A stretch of 64,000 nucleotides of DNA from Pontibacter mangrovi (lineage in GTDB: Bacteria; Bacteroidota; Bacteroidia; Cytophagales; Hymenobacteraceae), in the NCBI RefSeq assembly GCF_006385705.1, contig NZ_VFRQ01000003.1, positions 372,001 to 436,000 on the forward strand, written 5' to 3'. Positions 6,821 through 15,839 of the stretch are shown in pieces. The position numbers were made by a program, and so were the translations under genes. A model generated the notes under the pieces. It was not told where the DNA came from, did no database searches, and saw only the letters and a program-made list of their open reading frames with translations. Position 1 is the stretch's first letter; each line of letters starts with the position of its first letter.

Positions 6821-9463
6821 CTAAAGCAGCTTCCCTACCTGCTCATCACGGTTAAGGCTCTCGGCTTTCCTGACAATGCGCCGGCTCTGCCAGTTGTCTG
6901 GCTCCGGATAGGTGAAGTCCTTATCTGCCGTCCGGGCCGTGTTGCCGTCGATGCTCTGCAGGTAGCGCTCGATCTTCTCTAGCGTGGCGGTCGGCACAAA
7001 GGCCCCGCCCTCGGCTCCTACACTCGCAGCGGCTGCGGCAGCGCTCCCAGGCAACTGGCCGCCGTCCGCAAACTTCCTTTTCAGCTGGTGCTCCGGAATA
7101 GCCACGAAGCGCACCGAGCGGCCGATGGCGTTGATCCGCTCGATGGCCTCGCGGTTATTGCGGTAAGCGTGCTTGTTGGTCACAAACTCCCCGCCCTCCA
7201 CTTCGATGTTAGAGAAGCGGCCGGTGCCCCTGATGCCGCCTGCGTCATGCGAAGGACCATCCAGCGCCCCGCCGTTGGCTCTCTTAGAAGCTTTTACCTC
7301 CTGCAGCGAGCCCGCTAGTTTTTTCGCGCTCAGCACGGCAGCGGCCACCGCGGCAACCCCGGCAGCGATGGCCGCGATGTTGGCGGGAGGCGGTAAACCT
7401 GCGCCTGATTTCGTTGCTTTTAGTGCTGCGGCTACCGCATCGGCCGCATTCTGCACATTCGTGGCCAGGGTGGTGGCCGCCATCAGGGCCTGCGCCTTGG
7501 CCTCCAGCTGCTGGCGCTTCTCTTCTGCCTGCTCTTTCTGCTTGGCGATCTTGGCCTCCTCGGCTGCCGCCTTCTTCTTCTCGTTTGTCAGCCGGGCCTC
7601 CTCGGCGCGTTCCTTGGCGATCTGGCGGATGAGGTATTCGCGCTTGGCGCCGCGGGCGTCCTCCAGGCGGGACTCCAGTGCCTGGCGCCGCTCCATGGCC
7701 TCCTGCAGGCTGTCCTCTGCCGCCTCCTGCCGCTCCCGTGAAAGTTCCAGCTGCTCATCCAGATACTCGGTGTAGGCATCCAGCCGCATGAAGGCATCGT
7801 TGAACAGCGTCTCGGCGATATAGCCCAGGCTCTGCTGCAGCGAGGCCAGTGATTCGGCCAGACTCTCCTTTACCCGCTCCAGGTCCCCGGGATTCACCCG
7901 GAAAAGCTTGGTGAGCAGCTCACCCATCAGGTCATTCTCCGCCGGCACCAGATTATCCCTTAGTTCCTTTACCTGCAGCTTGAGTTCCGCAAAGGCCTTG
8001 GTGCGGGCCAGCCCGGCCTTCTCCATCACGTCCAGCTGCTGCTCCAGTCCCCGGATCGTGGCCTCGGTGATCTCCCGCTCGGTGGCCCCCTTGAGCTTCA
8101 GCTCGATCACGGCCATATCGCTGGCCTCCTGCAGCGTGGCCAGCTCCTCGTTTAAAAGGCGCTCTTTTTCTTCCTTCGCCTTTTTCTGCTCGGCCAGGTT
8201 AGTCGCCACAATGGCTTTCTCCTTCTCGGCGATCTGGTTTTGGATAGCCAGGTACTCCGAGCTGTAGCGCTTACCCTGGGCCACCAGTTCCACCAATACT
8301 TCCTGCAGGCCGTCGGCCTCGATGCGGAGCAGGGTCTGCTGTGAGGCACCGTCCAGCTTGGCCTGCTCCAGGCGGCGCTGGCGCTCCTCTTCCGCTTCAC
8401 TGCGCGCCTGATCAGCGAGTGAGGCCTCCAGCTGCCGCCGCTTGTTGTAGTTTTCCTCTGCCAGTTTGTAGGCTTCCTCCGAGGCTTTTTTCTGACGGTC
8501 CAGCGCCTCGGCCCATGCTTTCTCATCGCGCTCGGCCAGGCTCTTGTCGTGGGCGGCCTTGAGCTGGCGGATCTCGCTCAGTTTGTCGGCATACTCCTCC
8601 GATCCTTTTTCCAGCAGGCTCAGCTCATCAGCCAGCTGCTGCTGGCGGAGGGCATACGTGGACTTGCCGGCCGCGGCCTCCTCTGCGATCAGGCGCTTGC
8701 GGCGGGCGATGCGTCGCTCGGTGGCGGCTTTCTCCTTATCTTCCAGCTCCTGCAGGGCTTTCTCCGTGGAGGAGTCCACGAGCCCGAGCGAGAGGAAAGA
8801 GGCCACATCGCGGATCTGGTCCCCCAGCTTGTCGAAGAAGGCGAACAGGCGTGGGAACGTATCGGCCAGGTAGGAGCCAAAGCGCTTGGCCGCGGCGCTG
8901 ATCGAATCCCAATTGGCCACGATGGTGCCCAGTACCACCACGAAGGCCAGCACACCGGTGGCCATGAGCGCCTGCCGGGTGGTGATACCCATGAGCTTGG
9001 CCTTCACGCCGGCGATGGTCCAGCCGTTGCCCATGCCCAGCACTGATTTGAGCACCGATTGCGTCTCGGAGTTGAGCGCCTTGTGCATGGCCTCCACGCC
9101 CTGCATCACGGTGATCACCGAGAGCAGCTTGGCCTCATACTTCTCCATGCTTCCCTCCGAGGCCAGCCCGAAACTCTCGGCCGCGACGGTGGCCACGCCG
9201 AAGGCGCCGGTGAAACCGTTGGCGAAGTCCAGCAGGGCCGCGGTCTTGGCCTTGGGGTCCAGCGCGTCCACGGCGTCGTCGAGCTCTTTGAGCGCGCCCT
9301 TGGCCTTGCCCAGTTCGAGCATCATCTCCTCAAGCTCTTTGGTACCGAGCTTGGCGCTGTCGATGGCCGTCTCCAGCTCTTCTATGCGGGCCTTGATCTG
9401 CCCGACCGTGGCCTGCCCTTTCTGGCCCTCGATCTCAATGGTGTAGGTTTTAGTTAATCCCAT
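6821..9463 (-). CDS. tail tape measure protein
   Basis: An 880-residue protein that sets tail length and is injected with DNA. The start at 9463 (MGLTKTYTIEIEG) is chosen over an upstream in-frame extension whose composition is not protein-like. Long charged coiled-coil stretches fill residues 280 to 700; a hydrophobic segment lies near residue 170-190 (ATGVLAFVVVLGTIVANW) and another near 700-730 (Ala-rich). The C-terminal part (ANGGALDGPSHDAGGIRG, then VEGGEFVTNK) is the signature tail of Bacteroidota tape measures. It follows the two large tail genes and precedes the 134-bp element. Confidence 0.88.
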   Translation of the reverse strand: MGLTKTYTIEIEGQKGQATVGQIKARIEELETAIDSAKLGTKELEEMMLELGKAKGALKELDDAVDALDPKAKTAALLDFANGFTGAFGVATVAAESFGLASEGSMEKYEAKLLSVITVMQGVEAMHKALNSETQSVLKSVLGMGNGWTIAGVKAKLMGITTRQALMATGVLAFVVVLGTIVANWDSISAAAKRFGSYLADTFPRLFAFFDKLGDQIRDVASFLSLGLVDSSTEKALQELEDKEKAATERRIARRKRLIAEEAAAGKSTYALRQQQLADELSLLEKGSEEYADKLSEIRQLKAAHDKSLAERDEKAWAEALDRQKKASEEAYKLAEENYNKRRQLEASLADQARSEAEEERQRRLEQAKLDGASQQTLLRIEADGLQEVLVELVAQGKRYSSEYLAIQNQIAEKEKAIVATNLAEQKKAKEEKERLLNEELATLQEASDMAVIELKLKGATEREITEATIRGLEQQLDVMEKAGLARTKAFAELKLQVKELRDNLVPAENDLMGELLTKLFRVNPGDLERVKESLAESLASLQQSLGYIAETLFNDAFMRLDAYTEYLDEQLELSRERQEAAEDSLQEAMERRQALESRLEDARGAKREYLIRQIAKERAEEARLTNEKKKAAAEEAKIAKQKEQAEEKRQQLEAKAQALMAATTLATNVQNAADAVAAALKATKSGAGLPPPANIAAIAAGVAAVAAAVLSAKKLAGSLQEVKASKRANGGALDGPSHDAGGIRGTGRFSNIEVEGGEFVTNKHAYRNNREAIERINAIGRSVRFVAIPEHQLKRKFADGGQLPGSAAAAAASVGAEGGAFVPTATLEKIERYLQSIDGNTARTADKDFTYPEPDNWQSRRIVRKAESLNRDEQVGKLL

Positions 9464-9482
9464 GATGCGTTTGTTTAGATTG

Positions 9483-11663
9483 TTAGTACCATTCTGCGCT
9501 GGAGAACTCACCGCCGTAGAACTCTCTGCCGGCCGCCTCCTCGGTGTTCTGCGGCTTGCCGCCCCCTGAGGCCTCGCGCACGATGTGCAGCAGCTCCAGC
9601 TCTGTGGCGGACTCACCCGACACCTGGAACCCATCTGCCTTGTTGAAGCGATAGAGGATGCCGTGGAAGAGCACCGGCCGGGCTGGCGACAGCCTGCGGT
9701 ACAGCTCAGGCGAGAGCATGAAGCGCAGCTTTACCAGGTGCCCGCGCGTCACCTCGGTGATATAGTTGCTGTAAAACCTTTGATAGAGCGCCTCAAAGTC
9801 CAGCCCCTCAAAAGAAGCTAGGCCATAGCGCATCGGCACGCCGCCATAGCTGATAACATCACCTGCCTGGCTGGGGCCCTGGTAGCGCAGCAGGCGCGGC
9901 AGGTAGCCATAGGCCCACTGCACCTGGTTAAGGGGCGTGGCCAGCTGATCCTGCGAGGCCATGCAGGGCAGCACCTTCTCCGCGCCGCCCGCGGCCGCGT
10001 AGCGGCGCATGGCCACCGGCGCCACCGGGAGCTCCATCGTCTTCTCCCCCTCCAGGTTCAGGTTGCGGGAGTCGTGCAGCTTGTCGGCAAAGCCCTTTAC
10101 TGCCTGCAGCACCGCATCCGCTGTGTCGTCGGCATAGGTGAAAGCGATGCTGCGGTAAGGCAGGGCCGGCAGGTACTCAGCGTCCTCCGGGTTCGCTAGC
10201 CCCGTCAACTCCACGGCAAAGTCAGCCGGCAGCTCGTAGCGGTCATGGTAGTAGAAGGTGACGGTGCGCTTCTCGGCATCAGTGTCAAAGCGCAGGTTGC
10301 CCATGGTGACAAAGAGCCGGACCATGTCCAGCTGCCCCAGGTCCGGCAGGTTGGCCGCCAGGTCGATGTGCGTCGGCCCCACCAGCTCCTCAGGCAGGAT
10401 CTCGATGCGCGTGTCGGTGTGGGTTACCTGGAAGTCGCCCCAGTTGTAGGCATTGCGTGACGTGGCCACGCTGATGCAGACGCTTAGCAGGTCTTCCTCA
10501 TCCACATACACCGGCACCCCCGTGTCAAGGGTAAAGGTTCCCACCGCGCTGCCGGGATAAGGGCCGGAGTTGAGCACATCCGCCTGGGCCAGCACGCGGC
10601 CCGCTTCCATCCCTTGGCCCGGCTTGCGCGCAATCACCGACAGCAGCACGCTGTCGGGCTGGTAATCGGCGGCATACTCCCCCAGCGTGGTGGTCACCAC
10701 CACCCGGTAACCGGCGCCCTTCCTGGCCCGGAAGTCGCCCACCTGGAAATAGCGGAACGGGTTGAGCACTTCCTGCGGGGAGAGCTTCCAGTACAGGGTG
10801 TGCCCGCCCGGATCCCCGAGCTCACCAGTGCTGTAGGAGGCGTTGTGGATGATCACAAACTGGCCCGGCTGCCATCCGTCGGGCAGCTGTGTAAAGTACA
10901 GGCGCTGGGTCAGTGGGTTTGACACACCGGTATCGTCGCCCAGGTAGCGCAGCAGGGTGCCCCAGTTCCATTGGAAGCCATCGCCCACATAGGGCAGCAC
11001 CGTCTCCTGGAAGAGCTCGTCGCGCAGCGGCTCGCCTGCCACCTGCCAACCCACGTCGGCGAAGATCTTGCGGATCACAGCCAACAGGTACACGGCCGGC
11101 GGGTAATCCTCGGGGTGTACCGCGCCGGTGTACTCGTTAGAGGCCGGCACATCCTGCCCCTCCACCACCGGCTCCCGGAAGAAGTTGCCGTAGGCCACCA
11201 GGGGAAACTGCGCATCCGTCTCGTCTATGCCCAGGGCCAGCCGCTCCTCAAAGCCATGCTGCCCCTCGAAGGCGAACGGCGCAAAGGAGGCGATGTCGCG
11301 CAGGCTCTTGTCTTCCAGCAGCGCAAACACGTCCACTTCCTCTGACACGATGCGCCCCACATAGGCGCCCTTGATTGAGGTCAGCTGAAAGTACCCCCGA
11401 AGCAGGGTCCGGCCGCTGACCTCCAGCACGGCGCTGTAGGGGGAGAGCGAGCGGAACTTGTCAATGCGGTGCAGCCTGCTGCGGTTGCCGAAGATGCGCT
11501 CATTGCCGCGCGTCAGGGGCAGGGCCATGGTATAGGAGATGTCCGAGGTGCGGCTCCCCAGCTCAGACACGTCGGCGGCCCCCTTCCTGACGCGGATCTG
11601 GCGCGCCGCATCAGCCGGCAGGTCTGCCAGCTGGTTGTTGATGTACAGCTTTATCTCTTCCAT
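9483..11663 (-). CDS. large tail structural protein (distal-tail-like)
   Basis: A 726-residue mostly beta protein. The N-terminal part (MEEIKLYINNQLADLPADA, then SYTMALPLTRGNERIFG and LLRGYFQLTSIKG) matches a family of Bacteroidota phage tail proteins that sit next to the tape measure and may serve as distal-tail or baseplate proteins. The start codon overlaps the upstream stop (TAATG) and the stop lies 19 bases before the tape-measure start. I cannot separate a distal-tail role from a tail-hub role by sequence alone. Confidence 0.7.
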   Translation of the reverse strand: MEEIKLYINNQLADLPADAARQIRVRKGAADVSELGSRTSDISYTMALPLTRGNERIFGNRSRLHRIDKFRSLSPYSAVLEVSGRTLLRGYFQLTSIKGAYVGRIVSEEVDVFALLEDKSLRDIASFAPFAFEGQHGFEERLALGIDETDAQFPLVAYGNFFREPVVEGQDVPASNEYTGAVHPEDYPPAVYLLAVIRKIFADVGWQVAGEPLRDELFQETVLPYVGDGFQWNWGTLLRYLGDDTGVSNPLTQRLYFTQLPDGWQPGQFVIIHNASYSTGELGDPGGHTLYWKLSPQEVLNPFRYFQVGDFRARKGAGYRVVVTTTLGEYAADYQPDSVLLSVIARKPGQGMEAGRVLAQADVLNSGPYPGSAVGTFTLDTGVPVYVDEEDLLSVCISVATSRNAYNWGDFQVTHTDTRIEILPEELVGPTHIDLAANLPDLGQLDMVRLFVTMGNLRFDTDAEKRTVTFYYHDRYELPADFAVELTGLANPEDAEYLPALPYRSIAFTYADDTADAVLQAVKGFADKLHDSRNLNLEGEKTMELPVAPVAMRRYAAAGGAEKVLPCMASQDQLATPLNQVQWAYGYLPRLLRYQGPSQAGDVISYGGVPMRYGLASFEGLDFEALYQRFYSNYITEVTRGHLVKLRFMLSPELYRRLSPARPVLFHGILYRFNKADGFQVSGESATELELLHIVREASGGGKPQNTEEAAGREFYGGEFSSAEWY

Positions 11664-13519
11664 TAGTTGCTGATCGGGTTATGGGTGAGCCCCGGCTCCA
11701 GGGTAAGCGACAGGGAGTACTCCTCGGCCAGCACGTCGGCGGCAGGGTCCATGTCTGTCAGCTGGCAGGCCGTGTAGGTGCCGTTCTCATAGAGGTAAAC
11801 CTCCGGAGAGGGGGCTAGCTCAGCCAGCAGGAAATCAAAGGACTCCCGTGTGAGCAGCCCAGTGTGCAGCCTTTCGGAGGGGCTAAGCTCCACGCGCTGC
11901 ACGCGGCTGTTGCGGCTGGAGGTGGTGGCGTTGAATGGCACGCCGGAGCGGTACAGCTGCGGGCTTCTGCGCATGGCCGGCTCCGTGTACCCCTGCACCC
12001 ACACGGTCTCGTAGGCCGACAGCGAGGTGAGGAACACCAGGCAGCGCTCCCTTCCGGTTGCCGGGGGGAAGTGATAGGGCAGGCTGCCCAGCACCGTAGC
12101 GGCAGCGCCCATCGCTATTTTAACTGTAACCGTGCAGCCTGTTACTTTCTTGGTGGCGCTCAGCGCGTAGGCCCGGGTGAAGACCGCCTGCAGCGCCAGA
12201 CGCTGCACGCCGCCCACCGTCGCGACAGAGGATACAACCTCCTCCACCACGCTGCCGTCATAGTAGCGGAAAGATGCCTCCAGCGTCAGCTCGGCGCCGG
12301 TGGCTGCCAGCACGTACAGCGCCTCGGCATAGGCTCCTCCGTGCAGGGGCGCCTGCGCCAGGGTCTGCCGGTTGAGCAGCCTCGGCGCGGCAAGGTCATT
12401 GAGCGCGTAAAGCGGCAGCGCCCCCTCCAGCGCCCACAGCACCGGGCTCTCGCCCACCGGATAGCGCCGCCTGAGTGCTAGGCCATCGGAAGAGTATACT
12501 TCGCCATAGCGCAGGAAATACGGCTTCAGGCGGTCAGCCTCCGAGAACAACGCATGCCCCGTATGTAGGCGCAGCACCGAGGCCACGTCAAAGGCGTAGC
12601 TGTTGCCGGGCGCGTACAGCAGCTCGCTGCGCTCCAAAAGCTCCGCCCCCTCTTTGCCCACCGGAGTGCCATAGCTGCCGGCGCAGCCCCACACTTCCAG
12701 GTAGCAGCCCCATGCCTTCTTTGTCTGAGAGCGGAGCGCATCCACCCCGGCGGTGATGGCCACAGTGATCGTCTCCTCATTGACGGTGATGCTGGGGGTA
12801 AAAGCCGATCCTTCCTTGATGGCCGTCAGCTTTACCTGCCCCTCTCCAGGCTGGCCGATGGTATAGCGGCTGCTCACGTACTCGTTGTCGAAGAATGCCT
12901 GCGCCAAGGTGTCGGCGTCATAGAACTGGCCCATCTGCGGTGCCAGGGAAAAGGTAAACAGCTGGCCATCCACCGTGAGTTGGGTGGCATACCCCACCGC
13001 GCCCAGCGTCAGCACCGCCTCTGCCTTTTTTGGCTCCTGGCCTGTTGCCGCGGCATGCAGCGTGGCCGTGATCGGGTTGCCCACCACCGCCAGGTCCGGC
13101 AGCGCGTCCACTGTCAGGCGCTCCGGCAGAATACAGGAGCCGTTATCGACAGTGGCCGTAGGGTCATAGTTGCTTGCCTCCGGGTTGGTGCAGCCGTACA
13201 CCGGTTCGGCCGGCACATAGCCGCAGTCCGAAGAGTTCAGCGTGTCATTGGAGACAAAGCCACCGTTGCCGTCATGGTAATAGCTGCGCTTAGTATAGGT
13301 CTCTGGAAGGCACTCAGAGAAAAAGGCCTGGTTGGTCGGGCGGCTGTACCCTTCATTGGTCGGGTCCGAGGGTTGCGGTGAGTTGGTATCATCCCGCACG
13401 GCCACGGTGCGTGTCTCCGTGTTGAACTCATAGAGCCGCTGGACATAGTAGTAGCTGGGAAAGCTCGGGGTGCCTGCATTTTCCAGGAACCAGTAAGACT
13501 TAAGGAGTATCTGCGCCAT
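11663..13519 (-). CDS. tail-associated protein with NYDP-type cysteine motif
   Basis: A 618-residue protein. Near residue 108 it has YGCTNPEASNYDP followed by ATVDNGSC, the short Cys-bounded motif common in secreted Bacteroidota proteins. The remainder is beta-rich and ends with a segment on LYENGTYTACQLTDMDP, typical of phage baseplate or tip proteins. It overlaps the next gene by one base (TAATG). The gene lies between tail-completion-like and distal-tail genes, so it is probably at the tail tip or part of the adsorption apparatus. Its exact function is not known. Confidence 0.65.
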   Translation of the reverse strand: MAQILLKSYWFLENAGTPSFPSYYYVQRLYEFNTETRTVAVRDDTNSPQPSDPTNEGYSRPTNQAFFSECLPETYTKRSYYHDGNGGFVSNDTLNSSDCGYVPAEPVYGCTNPEASNYDPTATVDNGSCILPERLTVDALPDLAVVGNPITATLHAAATGQEPKKAEAVLTLGAVGYATQLTVDGQLFTFSLAPQMGQFYDADTLAQAFFDNEYVSSRYTIGQPGEGQVKLTAIKEGSAFTPSITVNEETITVAITAGVDALRSQTKKAWGCYLEVWGCAGSYGTPVGKEGAELLERSELLYAPGNSYAFDVASVLRLHTGHALFSEADRLKPYFLRYGEVYSSDGLALRRRYPVGESPVLWALEGALPLYALNDLAAPRLLNRQTLAQAPLHGGAYAEALYVLAATGAELTLEASFRYYDGSVVEEVVSSVATVGGVQRLALQAVFTRAYALSATKKVTGCTVTVKIAMGAAATVLGSLPYHFPPATGRERCLVFLTSLSAYETVWVQGYTEPAMRRSPQLYRSGVPFNATTSSRNSRVQRVELSPSERLHTGLLTRESFDFLLAELAPSPEVYLYENGTYTACQLTDMDPAADVLAEEYSLSLTLEPGLTHNPISN

Positions 13520-13532
13520 TAGCGTGTATAGG

Positions 13533-14060
13533 TTAGTTCGGAATGTCTTTGAATGTGCGGTCCAATTCGTAGGTCATGTCGTCGAGCAACTGATTGTCCA
13601 GATAGAGCTCCACCAGGCGCTGCCCCTCGTCAAAGGCGGCCTGCACAAACGGCCTACCCTGTATGCCTTTTTTGTAAATGGAATTCTGGATCATGTAGGC
13701 CAGCTGGTTATCGGTGATGAAGCGCCCACGTCCTTTGCCGGCCCGCACCCTGCCGCGCATCTTTTTGCGCTTTATCCACTCGAGGATGTAGCGGAGCGGA
13801 ATTTTTTTTGTGAACGGCTTGCGCCCGCTGTCTACCCACTTCCAGTACTCCAGCGCGTAAAGCTCTAACTGCGCGTTGGGTGTGAAGCCCTCGAACTGCC
13901 CCTTGGCGTTGCGGCCCTGCTTCACCTCCGCCCGGAAGGACTTCAGGAGCCGGGAGGTGGAGCGGTCGAGCGGGTATCGGCCCTTGCTCTCCAGCAGGAA
14001 GATGGCATGCTGTATGATGGCCTCGCCGATGGCCTGCAGTATGTCGCGGATGTCGCTCAT
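13533..14060 (-). CDS. tail-completion-like phage protein
   Basis: A 175-residue basic protein; the start at 14060 (MSDIRDILQAIGEAI) is chosen because its ATG overlaps the upstream gene stop as ATGA. Helical N-terminus, then a patch rich in Lys and Arg (KRKKMRGRVRAGKGRGRF) around residue 105, then GRPFVQAAFDEGQRLVELYL, which resembles HK97 gp10-like or tail-completion proteins ending with an amphipathic helix. The assignment rests on this ending and on location; it is moderate at best. Confidence 0.6.
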   Translation of the reverse strand: MSDIRDILQAIGEAIIQHAIFLLESKGRYPLDRSTSRLLKSFRAEVKQGRNAKGQFEGFTPNAQLELYALEYWKWVDSGRKPFTKKIPLRYILEWIKRKKMRGRVRAGKGRGRFITDNQLAYMIQNSIYKKGIQGRPFVQAAFDEGQRLVELYLDNQLLDDMTYELDRTFKDIPN

Positions 14061-14245
14061 GCTGCCCTCCTGTAGGTAATCCAGAAGTGCGCCACCGGGG
14101 CCACTACGCCCATGAATACGCCAGCCCAGCCTCCCCAATCCTCTAAGTAGACCAGGTGCAGCCCTTTGGCTGCAAACAGAGCGCAGAACACCCACAAAAA
14201 GCGGTGCCAGTTATCTTTGAAATAGTCGCGTGCGAATCGTTTCAT
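14057..14245 (-). CDS. small membrane protein, holin-like
   Basis: A 62-residue protein with two predicted membrane segments: residues 12-29 (HRFLWVFCALFAAKGLHL) and 37-55 (AGVFMGVVAPVAHFWI), with a positively charged N-terminus and an Arg-Arg tail. It overlaps both neighbours by 4 bases (ATGA). Two short hydrophobic helices within a late phage operon fit a class II holin or an ancillary lysis protein, but no endolysin is seen beside it, so this remains a guess. Confidence 0.55.
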   Translation of the reverse strand: MKRFARDYFKDNWHRFLWVFCALFAAKGLHLVYLEDWGGWAGVFMGVVAPVAHFWITYRRAA

Positions 14246-14535
14246 ATCAGTTTGATTTTGATTTTGTAGCCAGGATACCCCAGCCTGTGGTAGAGGCAAG
14301 CCAGGTTCTGCAAAGCGTTCAAAAGCGATGTCCACGGCTGCGGGTGGAAGTCGTAGGTATCCAGCACGTAGCCCTCCACGACGCGCACCTGCCCGAAGGC
14401 CAGCAGCATACCCCGGTCGTAGTTGCCCGCCGCGTAGGAACGCAGCCTGTCGAGTTCACTGGCTGACAGGTCGCGCTCTGTTAGCGTGGATTTTCGGAGG
14501 GTGAGGAAGCAGAGGAAGAGGCGCAGGTGCATCAT
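14242..14535 (-). CDS. hypothetical small phage protein
   Basis: A 97-residue protein. The visible features are an early Leu/Phe-rich segment (MMHLRLFLCFLTL), a middle helix, and a C-terminal stretch HPQPWTSLLNALQNLACLYHRLGYPGYKIKIKLI region whose ending is strongly basic. I recognise no family. Both ends overlap neighbours by 4 bases (ATGA), so it is very likely translated as part of a coupled series of late genes. Confidence 0.55.
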   Translation of the reverse strand: MMHLRLFLCFLTLRKSTLTERDLSASELDRLRSYAAGNYDRGMLLAFGQVRVVEGYVLDTYDFHPQPWTSLLNALQNLACLYHRLGYPGYKIKIKLI

Positions 14536-15839
14536 GTCGCTGTTTGACGTGTTACCAGAATGATCTCATTATCCCATGAGGTGTATCCCTCGTCATAGTC
14601 ACCTTTCTGGTACATACACAGAGGTGCATTCGCTAGGTGCCCATTCAAAAAGGGCTGCGGCCTGGTCAGTGATAAGCCCGTTGCCCCGGTTTGCAAAGTG
14701 TCAAGTGTGTGGGTTTTCTCGAATGCAGTACCGCTCCAACGCCAAAACTCCACATACCACGTACCTGATTCCTCCCTAGCTACGGTGATCTGGTTGTTCC
14801 ACTCGCCTTTATCGGATTGCACGTAGTACACCCCGCCGAAATATGAGCTGTATACATCCGTGCCATGAGGGCAAATGATGGTGTCCGAAACCACCGCGTT
14901 TGTGCTGCGGTTCACCTTAATGTGGCGGTAATTTCCCGACACGTAGTCGCTGCCGCTCTCCGCGTTCACAAAATCCGCTACCAGCAAATAGGTATAGGTG
15001 CTGTCGGTGGTGATGTCCAAAAGCCGGAAGGAGCCGCCCGTATAAGGCCGTAGCACCACGGTTCGGGTATGCACGGTTTTGGCCGTCCAGCCACTATAGA
15101 GGTTGCCCAAGCTGGTGCCCGCATCCGTTACAGTGCCCGTTACTGAGTCGATCTCCACGAGGTAGATCTCATTCAAATCAAGCGCCCCGGTCGGGTGGTG
15201 GTACACGGCAAAACGTATCATCCCGGATGCGTCCATCTGCCCAGTCATGTACAGTTTATCGGGTATGGTGGTGGTGTTTTTTGCTAAAAAATCCACTGCG
15301 CTACTCCATGTAACCCCGTTATCGTCGCTCCATGCCACGGCCCAGCGGTACAGGTTCTTACGGGTAAACAAAAGGATTCTGCCGGACGGTGAACGGTAAA
15401 GCTGTGCGTAAGAGTTATTATCAAACCCGTTGGCGTTAATATCCTGTTCGGCGCCAATATCCGATAAATCCTTGCTTACCCTTCGAACCCACATGTTGTC
15501 TATGTTGTGCCCGGTGTAGGCCACCAGTACCGCATCATCCAGTATCAAAAGGCCCGCCGTGTTGTGCTCGTCGCGCCCCTCGGTGCCGTGGAGCTGCGCG
15601 CTGGTAATGGTGCCGTTAGGCTGTAGGCGGTGCAGCATGTGCGGCCCCTTTCCGGTACTCTCCGATCCAATGGAGGTAAAGTAGCTATCTCCCGTTACCG
15701 GGTCATAGGTAGCCAATGGTTTGCACCACCACGAATAGGAGTTGTCCGCAAGTACGCTCTGGAACGTGTAGGTAAAGGAGGTGATGGGCGGTGGTGTTAC
15801 CGTCACCCGCCCCAGTGACTGCATGAACAGGTTTATCAT
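14532..15839 (-). CDS. BNR/sialidase-like beta-propeller tail fibre protein
   Basis: A 435-residue protein with repeated short blocks that suit a beta-propeller: GRDEHNTAGLLILDDAVLVAYTGHN near residue 85, AWSDDNGVTWSS near 165 (an Asp-box, S-x-D-x-G-x-x-W), and several WxAxx-type strands later. The Asp-box and the DEHN segment point to the BNR_4-type family related to carbohydrate-binding and some polysaccharide lyases. As a late phage product between fibre genes it probably binds or degrades a host surface glycan. No catalytic residue can be assigned. It overlaps neighbours by 4 bases. Confidence 0.7.
   Translation of the reverse strand: MINLFMQSLGRVTVTPPPITSFTYTFQSVLADNSYSWWCKPLATYDPVTGDSYFTSIGSESTGKGPHMLHRLQPNGTITSAQLHGTEGRDEHNTAGLLILDDAVLVAYTGHNIDNMWVRRVSKDLSDIGAEQDINANGFDNNSYAQLYRSPSGRILLFTRKNLYRWAVAWSDDNGVTWSSAVDFLAKNTTTIPDKLYMTGQMDASGMIRFAVYHHPTGALDLNEIYLVEIDSVTGTVTDAGTSLGNLYSGWTAKTVHTRTVVLRPYTGGSFRLLDITTDSTYTYLLVADFVNAESGSDYVSGNYRHIKVNRSTNAVVSDTIICPHGTDVYSSYFGGVYYVQSDKGEWNNQITVAREESGTWYVEFWRWSGTAFEKTHTLDTLQTGATGLSLTRPQPFLNGHLANAPLCMYQKGDYDEGYTSWDNEIILVTRQTAT

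Noticed and set aside
9464-9634. 57-residue extension of the tape measure protein
   Set aside because: It is rich in Arg, Ser and Pro, overlaps the upstream tail gene in another frame, and the ATG at 9463 gives a typical N-terminus.
13801-13809. Run of eight to nine T's in the tail-completion-like gene, considered as a second frameshift site
   Set aside because: No alternative frame with protein-like sequence follows, unlike at 18282-18290.
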